NCBI RefSeq assembly: GCF_028010285.1
Contig: NZ_CP116304.1
Coordinates: 5,716,856-5,780,855 of the forward strand
DNA from: Pseudomonas sp. Q1-7
GTDB lineage: Bacteria; Pseudomonadota; Gammaproteobacteria; Pseudomonadales; Pseudomonadaceae
Length of the DNA stretch: 64,000 nucleotides
Direction: 5' to 3'
Below, piece by piece: positions 17,633 through 26,364 of the stretch. The position numbers were made by a program, and so were the translations under genes. Position 1 is the first letter of the stretch. The number at the start of each line of letters is the position of its first letter. The notes under the pieces are model-generated. The model ran no database searches and was not told the origin of the DNA. It worked only from the letters and a program-made list of their open reading frames with translations.

Positions 17633-17644
17633 TGGAGGTCGCGA

Positions 17645-18307
17645 TCAGCCGTTGCGGGCCTGGGCGACGTCCAGCTCCAGCAGGTTGAGGAGGAACTGGC
17701 CGAAGTAGGAAAGATCCTGTTCGATGGCCACGCGCGCGGCCTTGCCGTCGCCGGCCAGCAGCGCCTCGAAGGCGTCCTCGTGGAAGTCGTTGAGGCGCAG
17801 CGACAGGTCCGCCTCGGTGAACAGGCGGTTGAAGAAGGGGCCGACCTGCAGCCAGAGGGTTTCGATGGTGCGCAGCAGGACCGGATTGCCGCAGGCGCCG
17901 TAGAGCACCCGGTGGAAGCGGCTATTGTCACTCAGGTAGCCCTGGACATCGCGCCGCTCGATGGCGGTCTCCATGCCCTCCATGCAGCCGCGCAGAATGT
18001 CCAGTTCGGCGCTGGACAGGCGCTCCGTCGCCGCCTCGACGGCCATGCCCTCCAGCGCCATGCGCACCTGGAAGATCTGCTTGAAGCGTTCGCGGGTCAT
18101 CGGCGGCACGCGCACCGAGCGCTGTGGCTCGCCCTCCAGGGCACCTTCGGCCACCAGGCGCTGCAAGGCGGCGCGCACGGGCATCGGGCTGGTGCCCCAG
18201 GCGGCGGCGAGATCGCGGATCTTCAGGCGCTCGCCGGGTTTGAACTGGCCTGCCAGCAGGCCCTCGCGTAGTCGTTGGTAAAGCTGTTCCTGCAGGTTCT
18301 CGGCCAT
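17645..18307 (-). CDS. GntR-family (FadR-type) regulator
   Basis: A 220-residue regulator with an N-terminal winged helix-turn-helix (about residues 8-70; GERLKIRDLAAAWGTSPMPV) and a C-terminal all-helical FCD domain (about 80-205; NSRFHRVLYGACGNP), the build of FadR/VanR regulators that sense small acids. The start at 18307 follows GGTGA; a TTG at 18325 is an alternative. It is divergent from the aminotransferase and glutamine-synthetase-like genes. Two TGTGATCACA palindromes in the shared promoter region are its likely operators. It probably represses those catabolic genes until an inducer appears. Confidence 0.86.
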   Translation of the reverse strand: MAENLQEQLYQRLREGLLAGQFKPGERLKIRDLAAAWGTSPMPVRAALQRLVAEGALEGEPQRSVRVPPMTRERFKQIFQVRMALEGMAVEAATERLSSAELDILRGCMEGMETAIERRDVQGYLSDNSRFHRVLYGACGNPVLLRTIETLWLQVGPFFNRLFTEADLSLRLNDFHEDAFEALLAGDGKAARVAIEQDLSYFGQFLLNLLELDVAQARNG

Positions 18308-18466
18308 GGGCAAATCACCGTGCAAGGGCCGGCGGCGCCGGCAACTGGTTCAGGGTCAGACTGCAGTTACGCATGGTTCTGGTCGCCTTCTGTCATGGAG
18401 TGGATAAGCGTGCCACGGGAAAATCCGCGTCAGCGGAGGTGTTCCATCTGGAATCTGGTTCGATCC

Positions 18467-18476
18467 TGTGATCACA
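18467..18476. promoter_or_regulatory. GntR operator candidate 1
   Basis: TGTGATCACA is a perfect palindrome in the regulator-aminotransferase intergenic region. The same core occurs again about 64 bp downstream. Confidence 0.65.
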
Positions 18477-18528
18477 AATTGGATTCTATGTTAATTTTCA
18501 GCGCCATTCTCTGCAAGCCTTGACAGAA

Positions 18529-18540
18529 TTGTGATCACAA
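18529..18540. promoter_or_regulatory. GntR operator candidate 2
   Basis: TTGTGATCACAA is a perfect 12-bp palindrome 36 bp before the aminotransferase start. It shares its ten-base core with the upstream site, so two dimers could bind and loop or cooperate. Confidence 0.7.
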
Positions 18541-18576
18541 AACACGATGTGCAGAAATTTGAACGAGGTGTTCAGC

Positions 18577-19968
18577 ATGACTGCCAGTGGCATCCAGCAA
18601 GCCGCCGTGGAAACCTTTGCCGCCCGCGAGCGCGAGCGCTTCCTGCAGCGCAACCCGAAATCCGTCGCCCTCGCCGAACGTGCGCGCAAGTCCCTTTACG
18701 CCGGCGTGCCGATGCACTGGATGGCCGACTGGTCCACGCCCTGTCCGCTGTTCGTCGAGCGTGCCAAGGGTGCCCGCTTCTATGACGTGGACGGCCACGA
18801 ATACATCGATTTCTGCCTGGGCGATACCGGCACCATGTTCGGCCATTCGCCGGACCCTGTCGCCAGGGCCATCGCCGAGCAGGCCAACAACGGCCTGACC
18901 ACCATGCTGCCGGGCGAGGACGCAGTGGTCTGCGGCGAACTGCTGGCCCAGCGCTTCGGCCTGCCCTTCTGGCAGGTGACCGCCACCGCCACCGACTCCA
19001 ACCGCTACGTGCTGCGCTGGGCGCGCGCCGTCACCGGGCGCAAGACCCTGCTGGTGTTCGACGGCTGCTACCACGGCACCGTGGACGACGTGATGGTGCG
19101 CTACCGCGACGGCCAGACCGTGCCCCGCTCCGGCCTGGTGGGCCAGGCCTACGACCTGACCCAGTACAGCCGCTCCATTCCCTTCAACGACGTCGAGGCG
19201 CTGGAAGCCGCGCTGGCCCAGGGTGACGTCTGCGCCCTGCTCTGCGAACCGGCCATGACCAACATCGGCATGGTCCTGCCCGATCCGGGTTTCATGCAGA
19301 AGTGCCGCGAACTGACCCGCCAGTACGGCAGCCTGCTGATCATCGACGAGACCCACACCATCTCCACCGACATCGGCGGCTGCACCCGGCTGTGGAACCT
19401 CGACCCGGACTTCTTCGTGGTCGGCAAACCCATCGCTGGCGGCGTGCCCTGCGGCATCTTCGGCTGCAGCGCGGAGATGGCCGAGCGCATGCTCGCCTCG
19501 CGCCAGAAGGCCCAGGAAGACAGCCATGGTCACGGCCACAGCGGCATGGGCACCACCCTCTCGGCCAACGCCCTGGCCATGCACTGCATGCGCGCCAACC
19601 TCGAACAGGTGATGACCCAGGCGGCCTACGACCACATGCTGCCCCTGGCCAAGCGCCTGGCCGATGGTTTCCGCGGCCTGATCGCCAAGCACGGCCTGCA
19701 GTGGTCGGTGACCGAACTGGGCGCACGCAGCGAGTTCCAGTTCTGCGCAGTATCGCCGCGTAGCGGTGCCGAGGCCGAAGCGGCCTTCCACGACGAACTG
19801 CAAATGGCCCTGCACCTTTACCTGATCAACCGCGGCATCCTGATCACCCCCTTCCACAACATGACCCTGTGCTGCCCGGATACCCGCGCGGCGGACGTGG
19901 ACAAGCTGATCGCCACCCTGGACGAGGGCATCACCGAGCTGCTGGCCATCCCCGGCGCGCGGCTCTGA
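18577..19968 (+). CDS. Class III PLP aminotransferase, glutamate-1-semialdehyde-aminomutase-like
   Basis: A 463-residue PLP enzyme of aminotransferase class III. Visible features are FCLGDTGTMFGHSP near residue 78, FDGCYHGTVDD, IIDETHT (cofactor-ring Asp region) and VVGKPIAGG with the Schiff-base lysine. Its best-known relatives convert glutamate-1-semialdehyde, but the catabolic setting next to a polyamine-type glutamine synthetase suggests a different amine donor. GAGGTG precedes the ATG at 18577; an ATG at 18547 is less well placed. It is probably the first gene of a two-gene operon controlled by the divergent GntR protein. Confidence 0.85.
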   Translation: MTASGIQQAAVETFAARERERFLQRNPKSVALAERARKSLYAGVPMHWMADWSTPCPLFVERAKGARFYDVDGHEYIDFCLGDTGTMFGHSPDPVARAIAEQANNGLTTMLPGEDAVVCGELLAQRFGLPFWQVTATATDSNRYVLRWARAVTGRKTLLVFDGCYHGTVDDVMVRYRDGQTVPRSGLVGQAYDLTQYSRSIPFNDVEALEAALAQGDVCALLCEPAMTNIGMVLPDPGFMQKCRELTRQYGSLLIIDETHTISTDIGGCTRLWNLDPDFFVVGKPIAGGVPCGIFGCSAEMAERMLASRQKAQEDSHGHGHSGMGTTLSANALAMHCMRANLEQVMTQAAYDHMLPLAKRLADGFRGLIAKHGLQWSVTELGARSEFQFCAVSPRSGAEAEAAFHDELQMALHLYLINRGILITPFHNMTLCCPDTRAADVDKLIATLDEGITELLAIPGARL

Positions 19969-20004
19969 TCCAGGCCCCTCCCATTTAGGCCCTTCCGCCG
20001 AGAC

Positions 20005-21378
20005 ATGACCATGCAATTCGCCGATCCCCAGGAAGCCCGCGACTTCCTCGAACGCCACCCCGAAGTCCGCAGCATCGAGCTGATGCTGATCGACGCCAAC
20101 GGCATCCCACGCGGTAAGCTGCTGCACCGCGACGAGCTGCTACCGATTTTCGAGAACGGCCGCCCGCTGCCCAGCTCCATCCTCTCCCTGACCATCCAGG
20201 GCGAAGACGTGGAAGCCAGCGGCCTGGTCTGGGAAGTGGCCGACGCCGACTGCTGGACCTACCCGGTGCCCGGCTCGCTGAGCCTGCAACCCTGGCGCGC
20301 CACCCCCACCGGCCAGGTGCAGGTGAGCATGCACCCGACCCAGGGCCTGCCGGCCACCCCCGGCGACCCGCGCCACGTGCTCGCGGGCGCCATCGACCGC
20401 CTCAAAGCCGACGGTTACCACCCGGTGATGGCCGTGGAGCTGGAGTTCTACCTGCTGGACAAAAAGCGCGACGCCAACGGCCGACCACAGCCCGCCCTGC
20501 AGATGAACGGCGTGCGCCCTCAGGCGCCGCAGGTCTACGGCGTCTACGAACTGGAGCAGTTGCAGCCCTTCCTCGACGACCTCTACGCCGCCTGCGAAGC
20601 CCAGGGCCTGCCGGTGCGCACCGCCATCTCCGAGTACGCCCCCGGCCAGCTGGAGCTGACCCTGGAGCACCGCTTCGACGCTCTCCAGGCGGTGGACGAG
20701 GGCATCCGCTACAAGCGCCTGGTCAAGGGCGTGGCCAATAAGCATGGCCTCATCGCCTGCTTCATGGCCAAACCCTTCGGCGATCTGGCCGGCAGCGGCC
20801 TGCACCTGCACGTGAGCCTGGCCGACGAGCAGGGCAACAACCTGATGGCCAGCGATGATCCGCACGGCACGCCGCTGCTGCGCCATGCCATCGGCGGCAT
20901 GATGGCCACCCTGAACGACGCGCTGGCGATCTTCTGCCCCAACGCCAACTCCTACCGCCGCTTCCAGACCAACAGCTACGCGCCGCTGGCCAAGAGCTGG
21001 GGCGTGAACAACCGCACCGTGTCCTTCCGCGTACCCGGCGGACCGGCGAAGAGCCGCCACGTGGAACACCGCATCTGCGGCGCCGATGCCAACCCCTACC
21101 TGGCCGCCGCGGCGATCATCGCCGGCATCCACAAAGGCCTCCGCGAACAGATCGATCCGGGCGCACCCATCATCGGCAACGGCTACGAGCAGGCCCGCGA
21201 AACCCTGCCCACCGACTGGTTGACCGCCCTGCGCAACCTGGAACAGTCGACCTGGGCGCGAGAGGCCCTGGGCGAGGACTTCCTGAAAATCTTCCTGGCG
21301 ATCAAATGGGAGGAGTTCCGTCAGTTCGTCAGCGAAGTGGGCGAGCAGGATTGGCGCTGGTACCTGACCCACGCCTGA
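20005..21378 (+). CDS. Glutamine synthetase-like gamma-glutamylpolyamine synthetase
   Basis: A 457-residue glutamine synthetase-fold ligase. It lacks the adenylylation tail of GlnA and resembles PuuA/PauA enzymes that attach glutamate to a polyamine or other amine for breakdown. Visible parts include the N-terminal beta-grasp (SIELMLIDANGIPRGK), VELEFYLLD, the SEYAPGQLELTL active-site strand, GSGLHLHVSL and NRTVSFRVPGG with substrate-binding Arg. P. aeruginosa has several such genes and this position matches one near a GntR regulator. It begins 37 bp after the aminotransferase. The exact amine substrate is unknown. Confidence 0.87.
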   Translation: MTMQFADPQEARDFLERHPEVRSIELMLIDANGIPRGKLLHRDELLPIFENGRPLPSSILSLTIQGEDVEASGLVWEVADADCWTYPVPGSLSLQPWRATPTGQVQVSMHPTQGLPATPGDPRHVLAGAIDRLKADGYHPVMAVELEFYLLDKKRDANGRPQPALQMNGVRPQAPQVYGVYELEQLQPFLDDLYAACEAQGLPVRTAISEYAPGQLELTLEHRFDALQAVDEGIRYKRLVKGVANKHGLIACFMAKPFGDLAGSGLHLHVSLADEQGNNLMASDDPHGTPLLRHAIGGMMATLNDALAIFCPNANSYRRFQTNSYAPLAKSWGVNNRTVSFRVPGGPAKSRHVEHRICGADANPYLAAAAIIAGIHKGLREQIDPGAPIIGNGYEQARETLPTDWLTALRNLEQSTWAREALGEDFLKIFLAIKWEEFRQFVSEVGEQDWRWYLTHA

Positions 21379-21478
21379 TGGCGGAAGGGCCGCCGGCCAC
21401 AGTGCCAGGCCGGGAGCTGAAGAACCCTGCCGCGCCTGCTAGGCTCTGTGACATCCCCACCCCTTCCAGGCCCGTCCG

Positions 21479-22273
21479 ATGAAGGCTGCGATACTCGCGC
21501 TGCTGTTCCTGGTCCTCGGCGTCTGCCAGGCGGAGCCATTGCGCGTCGGCCTGGAAAGCCAGGATTACCTGCCCTATTACCGCGCCCTGCCCGGCAAGCC
21601 CGCCGAGGGCTATGCCATCGCCCTGCTGCAACGCTTCGCCGTCAGCCAGGGCATGGCGCTGGAGCTGGAGGCCCTGCCGATCAACCGCCTGCACCGCAGC
21701 CTGCAGACCACCGACCGGCTGGTGATGGTGTTCCCCGACAACCCCGCCTGGTCGCGCCAGCTCAAGGGCGACACGCGCCTGCACTACAGCCGCCCGGTGA
21801 TCCGCATCATCGATGGCAGCCTGGTGCTGCGCGAACACCTCGGCCGTGGCGCCGACGCGGTGCGCCGCCTCGGCACCGTGCGCGGCTTCACCCCCGAGGC
21901 GTGGCAGGAACGGCTGCAGCGCGGCCAGGTACACCTGGTGGAGGCCAGCGACATCGGCAGCCTGGTACGGATGCTGCTGCGCCTGCGCATCGATGCCATC
22001 TACGCCAATCCGGAAGTGCTGCGTCACTACCTGGAAACCAGCACCGACCTGGGCGGCGACCGCCTGCTGCTGGACCCGGAATTACCGCTGGCGCGAACCG
22101 CCTTCCACGCCAGCAGCCTGCTACACCCGGAAGTCCTCGATGCGTTCGACCGCTTCCTGACCGAGCAGCGCGAGGCGCTGGCGCAGCTGCGCCGCCAGCA
22201 CGGCCTGGCCTGCGGCCCCAGTGACCTGGTGGAAGAGCGCCCGGCCTGCCAGGAGCCCGCCGAAGCGCCCTGA
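21479..22273 (+). CDS. Periplasmic solute-binding protein, family 3-like
   Basis: A 264-residue secreted protein: signal peptide KAAILALLFLVLGVCQA, then EPLRVGLESQDYLPYY, the start of a family-3 extracellular solute-binding fold. No permease or ATPase genes adjoin, so it is an orphan binding protein or a periplasmic sensor module rather than a transporter component. The ligand is unknown. It lies 100 bp after the glutamine synthetase-like gene and may belong to the same transcript. Confidence 0.72.
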   Translation: MKAAILALLFLVLGVCQAEPLRVGLESQDYLPYYRALPGKPAEGYAIALLQRFAVSQGMALELEALPINRLHRSLQTTDRLVMVFPDNPAWSRQLKGDTRLHYSRPVIRIIDGSLVLREHLGRGADAVRRLGTVRGFTPEAWQERLQRGQVHLVEASDIGSLVRMLLRLRIDAIYANPEVLRHYLETSTDLGGDRLLLDPELPLARTAFHASSLLHPEVLDAFDRFLTEQREALAQLRRQHGLACGPSDLVEERPACQEPAEAP

Positions 22274-22364
22274 GCCCGCCCGCCGCTGTTTCGGCACCGC
22301 CGGCTGTAGCGCCCCGGCGCCCACCTGCGTCTATCCCAGACACCCCCATCGCGAAGAGGCCAGC

Positions 22365-22847
22365 ATGGAACCCGGAACCGCACAACTGTCGATGACCGTC
22401 CTAATGACCCCGGACATGGCCAACTTCTCCGGCAACGTCCACGGCGGCACCCTGCTCAAGTACCTCGATGAAGTCGCCTATGCCTGTGCCAGCCGCTACG
22501 CAGGCCGCTACGTGGTGACCCTTTCGGTGGATCAGGTGATCTTCCGCGAGCCGATCCACGTCGGCGAACTGGTCACCTTCCTCGCCTCGGTGAACTACAC
22601 CGGCAACACCTCCATGGAAGTGGGCATCAAGGTGGTCACCGAGAACATCCGCGAGCGCTCGGTGCGCCATACCAACAGCTGCTTCTTCACCATGGTCGCC
22701 CTGGACGACGAGCGCCGCCCCGCGCACGTGCCGCCGCTGCAACCGGAAACCGCCGACGAGAAACGCCGCTTCGCCCAGGCCCAGCAACGCCGGCAGATCC
22801 GCCAGGAATTGGAGAAGCGCTACCAGGAAATGCGCGAGGGCGCCTGA
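22365..22847 (+). CDS. Acyl-CoA thioesterase, YciA-like hotdog fold
   Basis: A 160-residue single hotdog-fold thioesterase that hydrolyses acyl-CoA to free acid and CoA. The motif NFSGNVHGGTLLKYLDEVAY near residue 20 carries the family Asn/His/Asp active-site region. The C-terminus is a charged helix (RRFAQAQQRRQIRQELEKRY). GAAGAGG precedes the ATG at 22365, and the longer open frame upstream belongs to another gene. It is the last gene before the repeat array. Confidence 0.85.
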   Translation: MEPGTAQLSMTVLMTPDMANFSGNVHGGTLLKYLDEVAYACASRYAGRYVVTLSVDQVIFREPIHVGELVTFLASVNYTGNTSMEVGIKVVTENIRERSVRHTNSCFFTMVALDDERRPAHVPPLQPETADEKRRFAQAQQRRQIRQELEKRYQEMREGA

Positions 22848-22889
22848 GCCCTCGTTTGCACACTGTTCCCCAGAGTCAGTGGAAGCTCC

Positions 22890-23022
22890 TGTGGATAAGG
22901 TGTAGACCGACCTTGCAGCCCCGCACGCCGCGGGGCTTCCCGTAGGCTGGTGATTTTCTGAGCGTTTTCAATCACTTGGCTTACGCATTGCGCACAGATA
23001 CTGTGCAGCAGCTTGTGGATAA
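22890..23022 (-). repeat. Array unit 1 (A1-B1)
   Basis: A box TGTGGATAA at 22890-22898. IHF-like TTTCAATCACTTG at 22966-22978 (one mismatch to WATCAANNNNTTR). Palindrome CACAG-ATA-CTGTG at 22993-23005. B box TGTGGATAA at 23014-23022. A GCCCCGC/GCGGGGC hairpin lies between A and B. Confidence 0.75.
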
Positions 23023-23177
23023 ACTGTTCGAATAGCGCCAAGGCCGGCGCCGGCCGGGGCTTTCGCGGGTCTGTTCAACTTCTGACCAGCCTTCTGCCTC
23101 CCACCGCGCCGCCATTCCGCACGTCCAACGGTAACGCCCGTTACAGAGCCTTTTCCCCCATTTCCCGTGGATGGCCC

Positions 23178-23310
23178 TGTGAATAAGTTGTCCATGGATG
23201 CGTGAAACGCAGACAGGCCGCAGGTTTCCACCGCTCGTACATTTTTCGAGCAAAATCATAGGGATAACTTCCATTTTTCGCACAGTATCTGTGAGGACAT
23301 CTGTGGATAG
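23178..23310 (-). repeat. Array unit 2 (A2-B2)
   Basis: A box TGTGAATAA at 23178-23186. Degenerate IHF-like site at 23254-23266 (two mismatches). Palindrome CACAG-TAT-CTGTG at 23281-23293. B box TGTGGATAG at 23302-23310, followed by a GCGCCAG/CTGGCGC hairpin. Confidence 0.7.
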
Positions 23311-23571
23311 CTTGTGCGGACAACGCGCCAGGCCAGGGCTGGCGCGGCCGGCAGAAGATTGATCAGTTTATCGCCACTCCCTGCTGCTGACCGGTAGCTG
23401 TGCATAACAGCGCGCCCCTGTCTGCGCGCGGGCGCGACCCCACCCCCGAAAGAAAGTCCGGCCGGGGATCGTGGGACTCGCGCCGCCCCTGCCATCGGCA
23501 GCGGAACACCTCGCTCTTGGTGACTCATGCACAGCCCGGCAAGGCTTTTGCCCAAATCCCGTGGATGTCCC

Positions 23572-23693
23572 TGTGGATAAGCTGTAGTTCGAGCGCCAGG
23601 CGGCAGGCACACCGCGGACTTCCGGCTTTTGCTTATTTTTCGTTCTTATTCAATCGCTTAGATCACATTATCGGTGCAAGCATCTGTGCATAA
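23572..23693 (-). repeat. Array unit 3 (A3-B3), shortened
   Basis: A box TGTGGATAA at 23572-23580. IHF-like ATTCAATCGCTTA at 23648-23660 (one mismatch). B box TGTGCATAA at 23685-23693. About 11 bp are missing between the IHF-like site and the B box, and with them the clear palindrome. Confidence 0.65.
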
Positions 23694-23869
23694 GCTGTTG
23701 GGCCATGGCTGAAGTCCAGGCAACACGCGGACTCCGCCGTACTGACTACTCCTTGACCAATCTGCCGGTCCCCAGGGCGAGCCTAGCCAGGACCAGCCAC
23801 CTCCAGCGCCGATACCCACAACCCCGGTGGACGAAATCCGCACTTGTGCCCAATTTGCGTGGATGGCGC

Positions 23870-24002
23870 TGTGCATAAGTTGTCCATGAATGGCCGTAAC
23901 CCGCGCCCTGCACGGCTTCCCAAAAAATGGATATTTTTCGAGCAATATCAACGGGTTATATAGCCGGATGCACACAGAATCTGTGCAGCCGGCTGTGGAC
24001 AG
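23870..24002 (-). repeat. Array unit 4 (A4-B4)
   Basis: A box TGTGCATAA at 23870-23878. IHF-like TATCAACGGGTTA at 23946-23958, an exact match to WATCAANNNNTTR. Palindrome CACAG-AAT-CTGTG at 23973-23985. B box TGTGGACAG at 23994-24002. Confidence 0.7.
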
Positions 24003-24010
24003 CTTGTGCA

Positions 24011-24326
24011 TGCCACGCTACACCCCAGGCACCACGAGGCCTCCACGATGTTGGTCAACAAATGAACAGGCGCGTGAAAGCCGGTTACCTGCCGCAGCAA
24101 CTGCAGACCGACATGCCGCCCGGCTCGGTGGGCTTCCAGTTGCCGTTCCAGCCACCCTTGTCGCTGCACACTTGCGGACAGGCCTGCGCGGCCTGACGGC
24201 GTGTGCGCCTTGGGATGGCGTCCAGCTAGAAGAGGGGGCACGGCCCGGCAAACCACGCCGCCGAGCGATGGTTGTGGATAACCGTTGGGGAACCGCGCGG
24301 AGCCAGGACGGCCCCGCGCAGCGGCA
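24011..24326. other. Gene-free tail of the array region with one exact DnaA box
   Basis: I see no convincing gene here. An exact TGTGGATAA lies at 24273-24281, 45 bp past the end of the copper chaperone gene. Confidence 0.5.
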
Positions 24327-24797
24327 TCAGTGCTGGTGTACGGCTGCGCCGGAGGGCGCCGCCTTCTGCACCTGGATTTCCACTTCCAGATCACCCGCCT
24401 TCTGGAAGTGCAGGGTCATGGGGAACCTGTCGCCATCGTTGAGCGGCTGCTTCAGGCCGAACATCATCAGGTGGTAGCCGCCCTGCTCCAGGCGCGCTTC
24501 GCCGCCGGCGGGAATCTCCAGGCCGCCCGGCATCTGCTGCATCTTCATCAGGCCATCCTTGTGCAGGTGCTCGTGGATCTCGGTCTTGCCGGCACGGGCG
24601 GTGTCGGCGCCGAGCAGTTTGTCGGCCTCTCCGCCCTTGTTGTGGATAACCAGGTAAGCGGCGCCGTTAGGCGATACCGCGGGCACGGCCATGGCCCAGG
24701 GGTGCTCGATGTGCAGCGGACCCAGGTCGTAGTCGTGGGCGGCCAGCGTGCCGGAAAAACTCATCAGGGCCCCCAGGGCCAGCAATGTCTTGCGCAT
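24327..24797 (-). CDS. Periplasmic copper chaperone, PCu(A)C family
   Basis: A 156-residue secreted protein: signal peptide RKTLLALGALMSFSGTLAA, then a cupredoxin-like PCu(A)C domain. The metal ligands fit the family pattern: EIHEHLHKDGLMKMQQM in the middle and GYHLMMFGL near the C-terminus, with a histidine-containing tail (AAVHQH). These proteins bind Cu(I) in the periplasm and deliver it to cytochrome oxidase or take part in copper uptake. GGAG precedes the ATG at 24797. It is the last gene of a DUF2946-PepSY-PCu(A)C cluster. An exact TTATCCACA-type box lies inside the gene at 24641. Confidence 0.87.
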   Translation of the reverse strand: MRKTLLALGALMSFSGTLAAHDYDLGPLHIEHPWAMAVPAVSPNGAAYLVIHNKGGEADKLLGADTARAGKTEIHEHLHKDGLMKMQQMPGGLEIPAGGEARLEQGGYHLMMFGLKQPLNDGDRFPMTLHFQKAGDLEVEIQVQKAAPSGAAVHQH

Positions 24798-24899
24798 GTT
24801 GGAACTCCATTCGTTCGTTTGAGTGGCGCCCACCCCCGGCAGACGCCACGTGCTGTCCATCGCGGACGCGGCGAAGGCGCCGCGCCTGCATCCCCCGGC

Positions 24900-26273
24900 C
24901 TAGCCGGCCACCACTTTGCCGCCACCGATGCGCGACAGCACCAGCCAGTCCAACGCCCAGATGGCCAGCAGGGACAAGCCGACCAACGGGAAGGCGATGC
25001 CGAGGCCGATCATGATTACCACCGCGGTTTTCCACAACGGCAGGTCATGGCGCAGCGGCGGCACGCCGAAGCGTCCCTGTGGACGGCGCTTCCACCACAT
25101 CACCAGGCCGCTCACCGAACTGAGCAGGATCAGCAGGCAGACGCCAAGCATCAGCAGTTGGTTGGCCAGGCCGAAGAGCTTGCCCTCGTGCAGCACGACG
25201 CCCATTTCCACGCTCTTGGCTACCACCCCGTAGTCCTGCCAGCGGATATCGGCCAGCACCTTGCCGCTGTACTGGTCCAGGTGCAGGGTGGCGTCGTTGC
25301 GCGGGTCGTCGGCGAACACGGCGATGCTGTAGACCCCCGAGGCACCGGCCGGCAGGGTAATGCTGTAGCCCGGCACCACGCCACGTTCGTCGGCGGTGTC
25401 CACCACCCGGTGCAGGCTCACCTGGCCGGGGGCTTCGGTCATGCCGGCCGCACTCTGGCCCTTGTGCGCGGCATGGGGGTCGGAGGCCGGCAGCGGGGTG
25501 TTTTCCACCGCCCAGGCCACGGTCTGGTCTTCGGCGGTATTCAGGCTGCGGGCCTGCTGGTCGGACGTGGGCACTTCGTTCCACATCGCCGCCGGGAAGC
25601 GGTTCCAGACATCGGCGAATTTCTCGCCCCAGAACCCCGTCCAGGTCATCCCGGTGAGCAGCATGAACAGCAGCAGCAGCGAGCCCCAGAACCCGGTCAC
25701 TGCATGCAGGTCGCGCCAGAACAGCCGCCCGCGACTGGCCAGGCGCGGCCAGAGCACGCCGCGTATGCCTTGCCCGCGCGGCCACCAGAGGTAGAGCCCG
25801 GACACCACCAGGACGATGGCCCAGCCGGCAGCCAACTCGATCAGCCGGTCGCCCAGGGTGCCCACCAGCAGGGTCCCGTGCAGAGAGCGGGCGACTGCCT
25901 GCAGGTTGTTCTGCGCGTCCTGGGTGCCCAGCACCCGTCCGCTGTAGGGGTCGAGGAACAGATTGGTCTTGCGCCCATCGAGGACGGCCACGAACTGAGC
26001 GCTGTGCTCGGCGTCCACCGGTGGCAGGTACTGGCTGACCGCCGCCTGTGGATAAGCCTGGCGGAGTTTGTCCAGTTGCTGGTCGGCGCTGAGCGCCTGG
26101 CCGCTCGGGTGGACCCGCATCAGGTCGCCATAGAGCAGGGTGTCCAGTTGCGGTTTGAACAGGTAGATGCCGCCGGTGACCGCCAGCATGATCATGAAGG
26201 GGATGACGAACAGCCCGGCATAGAAATGCCAGCGCCACGCCAGGTTGTAGAAGGAGACAGTGTTCTTCGACAT
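24900..26273 (-). CDS. PepSY-domain inner-membrane protein
   Basis: A 457-residue PepSY-TM protein. Transmembrane segments are visible at about residues 10-35 (HFYAGLFVIPFMIMLAVTGG), 140-160, 190-210, 345-370 and 400-430. The loop between the first two contains a PepSY domain. Such proteins are often found with TonB receptors and metal chaperones and may act in reductive release of metal from carriers. Here it lies between DUF2946 and PCu(A)C genes, pointing to copper. GGGAG precedes the ATG at 26273. No TonB receptor gene is adjacent in this window. Confidence 0.82.
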   Translation of the reverse strand: MSKNTVSFYNLAWRWHFYAGLFVIPFMIMLAVTGGIYLFKPQLDTLLYGDLMRVHPSGQALSADQQLDKLRQAYPQAAVSQYLPPVDAEHSAQFVAVLDGRKTNLFLDPYSGRVLGTQDAQNNLQAVARSLHGTLLVGTLGDRLIELAAGWAIVLVVSGLYLWWPRGQGIRGVLWPRLASRGRLFWRDLHAVTGFWGSLLLLFMLLTGMTWTGFWGEKFADVWNRFPAAMWNEVPTSDQQARSLNTAEDQTVAWAVENTPLPASDPHAAHKGQSAAGMTEAPGQVSLHRVVDTADERGVVPGYSITLPAGASGVYSIAVFADDPRNDATLHLDQYSGKVLADIRWQDYGVVAKSVEMGVVLHEGKLFGLANQLLMLGVCLLILLSSVSGLVMWWKRRPQGRFGVPPLRHDLPLWKTAVVIMIGLGIAFPLVGLSLLAIWALDWLVLSRIGGGKVVAG

Positions 26274-26364
26274 TGTCGTGCTCCCTGATGAACCGGTGAT
26301 CCGCACGCGCATGCGGCGAGCCAGCCGGCCCGGTGCGCAATGCGGGAAAGGGGGGTTGCGTGGA

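Larger units (their letters stand above)
22870..24010. repeat. Four-unit array of DnaA-box-like and IHF-like modules
   Basis: A gene-free stretch with four diverged units in the same orientation. Each has module A, a TGTGGATAA-like box (positions of its first T: 22890, 23178, 23572, 23870), often preceded by GTGGATG and followed by AGTTGT. Module B follows with a second box at 23014, 23302, 23685 and 23994, so A-to-B spacing is 124, 124, 113 and 124 bp. Units start 288, 394 and 298 bp apart. Module B also carries an IHF-like 13-mer and, except in unit 3, a CACAG-N3-CTGTG palindrome at fixed spacing. Exact boxes are at 22890, 23014 and 23572; the others differ by one or two bases. Small minus-strand frames across the repeats look incidental. 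Confidence 0.8.

Noticed and set aside
21050..21080. parS site (CCACGTGGAACA) in the glutamine synthetase-like gene
   Set aside because: Only one half-site matches; the other half differs at several positions.
22870..24010. CRISPR array
   Set aside because: The repeated modules are diverged, lie about 110-390 bp apart and lack short regular spacers; no cas genes are present.
22968..24394. Small minus-strand proteins across the repeat array (recurring YPQ-GHPR-like peptides)
   Set aside because: The frames differ between units, lack ribosome sites and are explained by the repeated DNA motifs; conservation follows DNA boxes and spacing, not codons.
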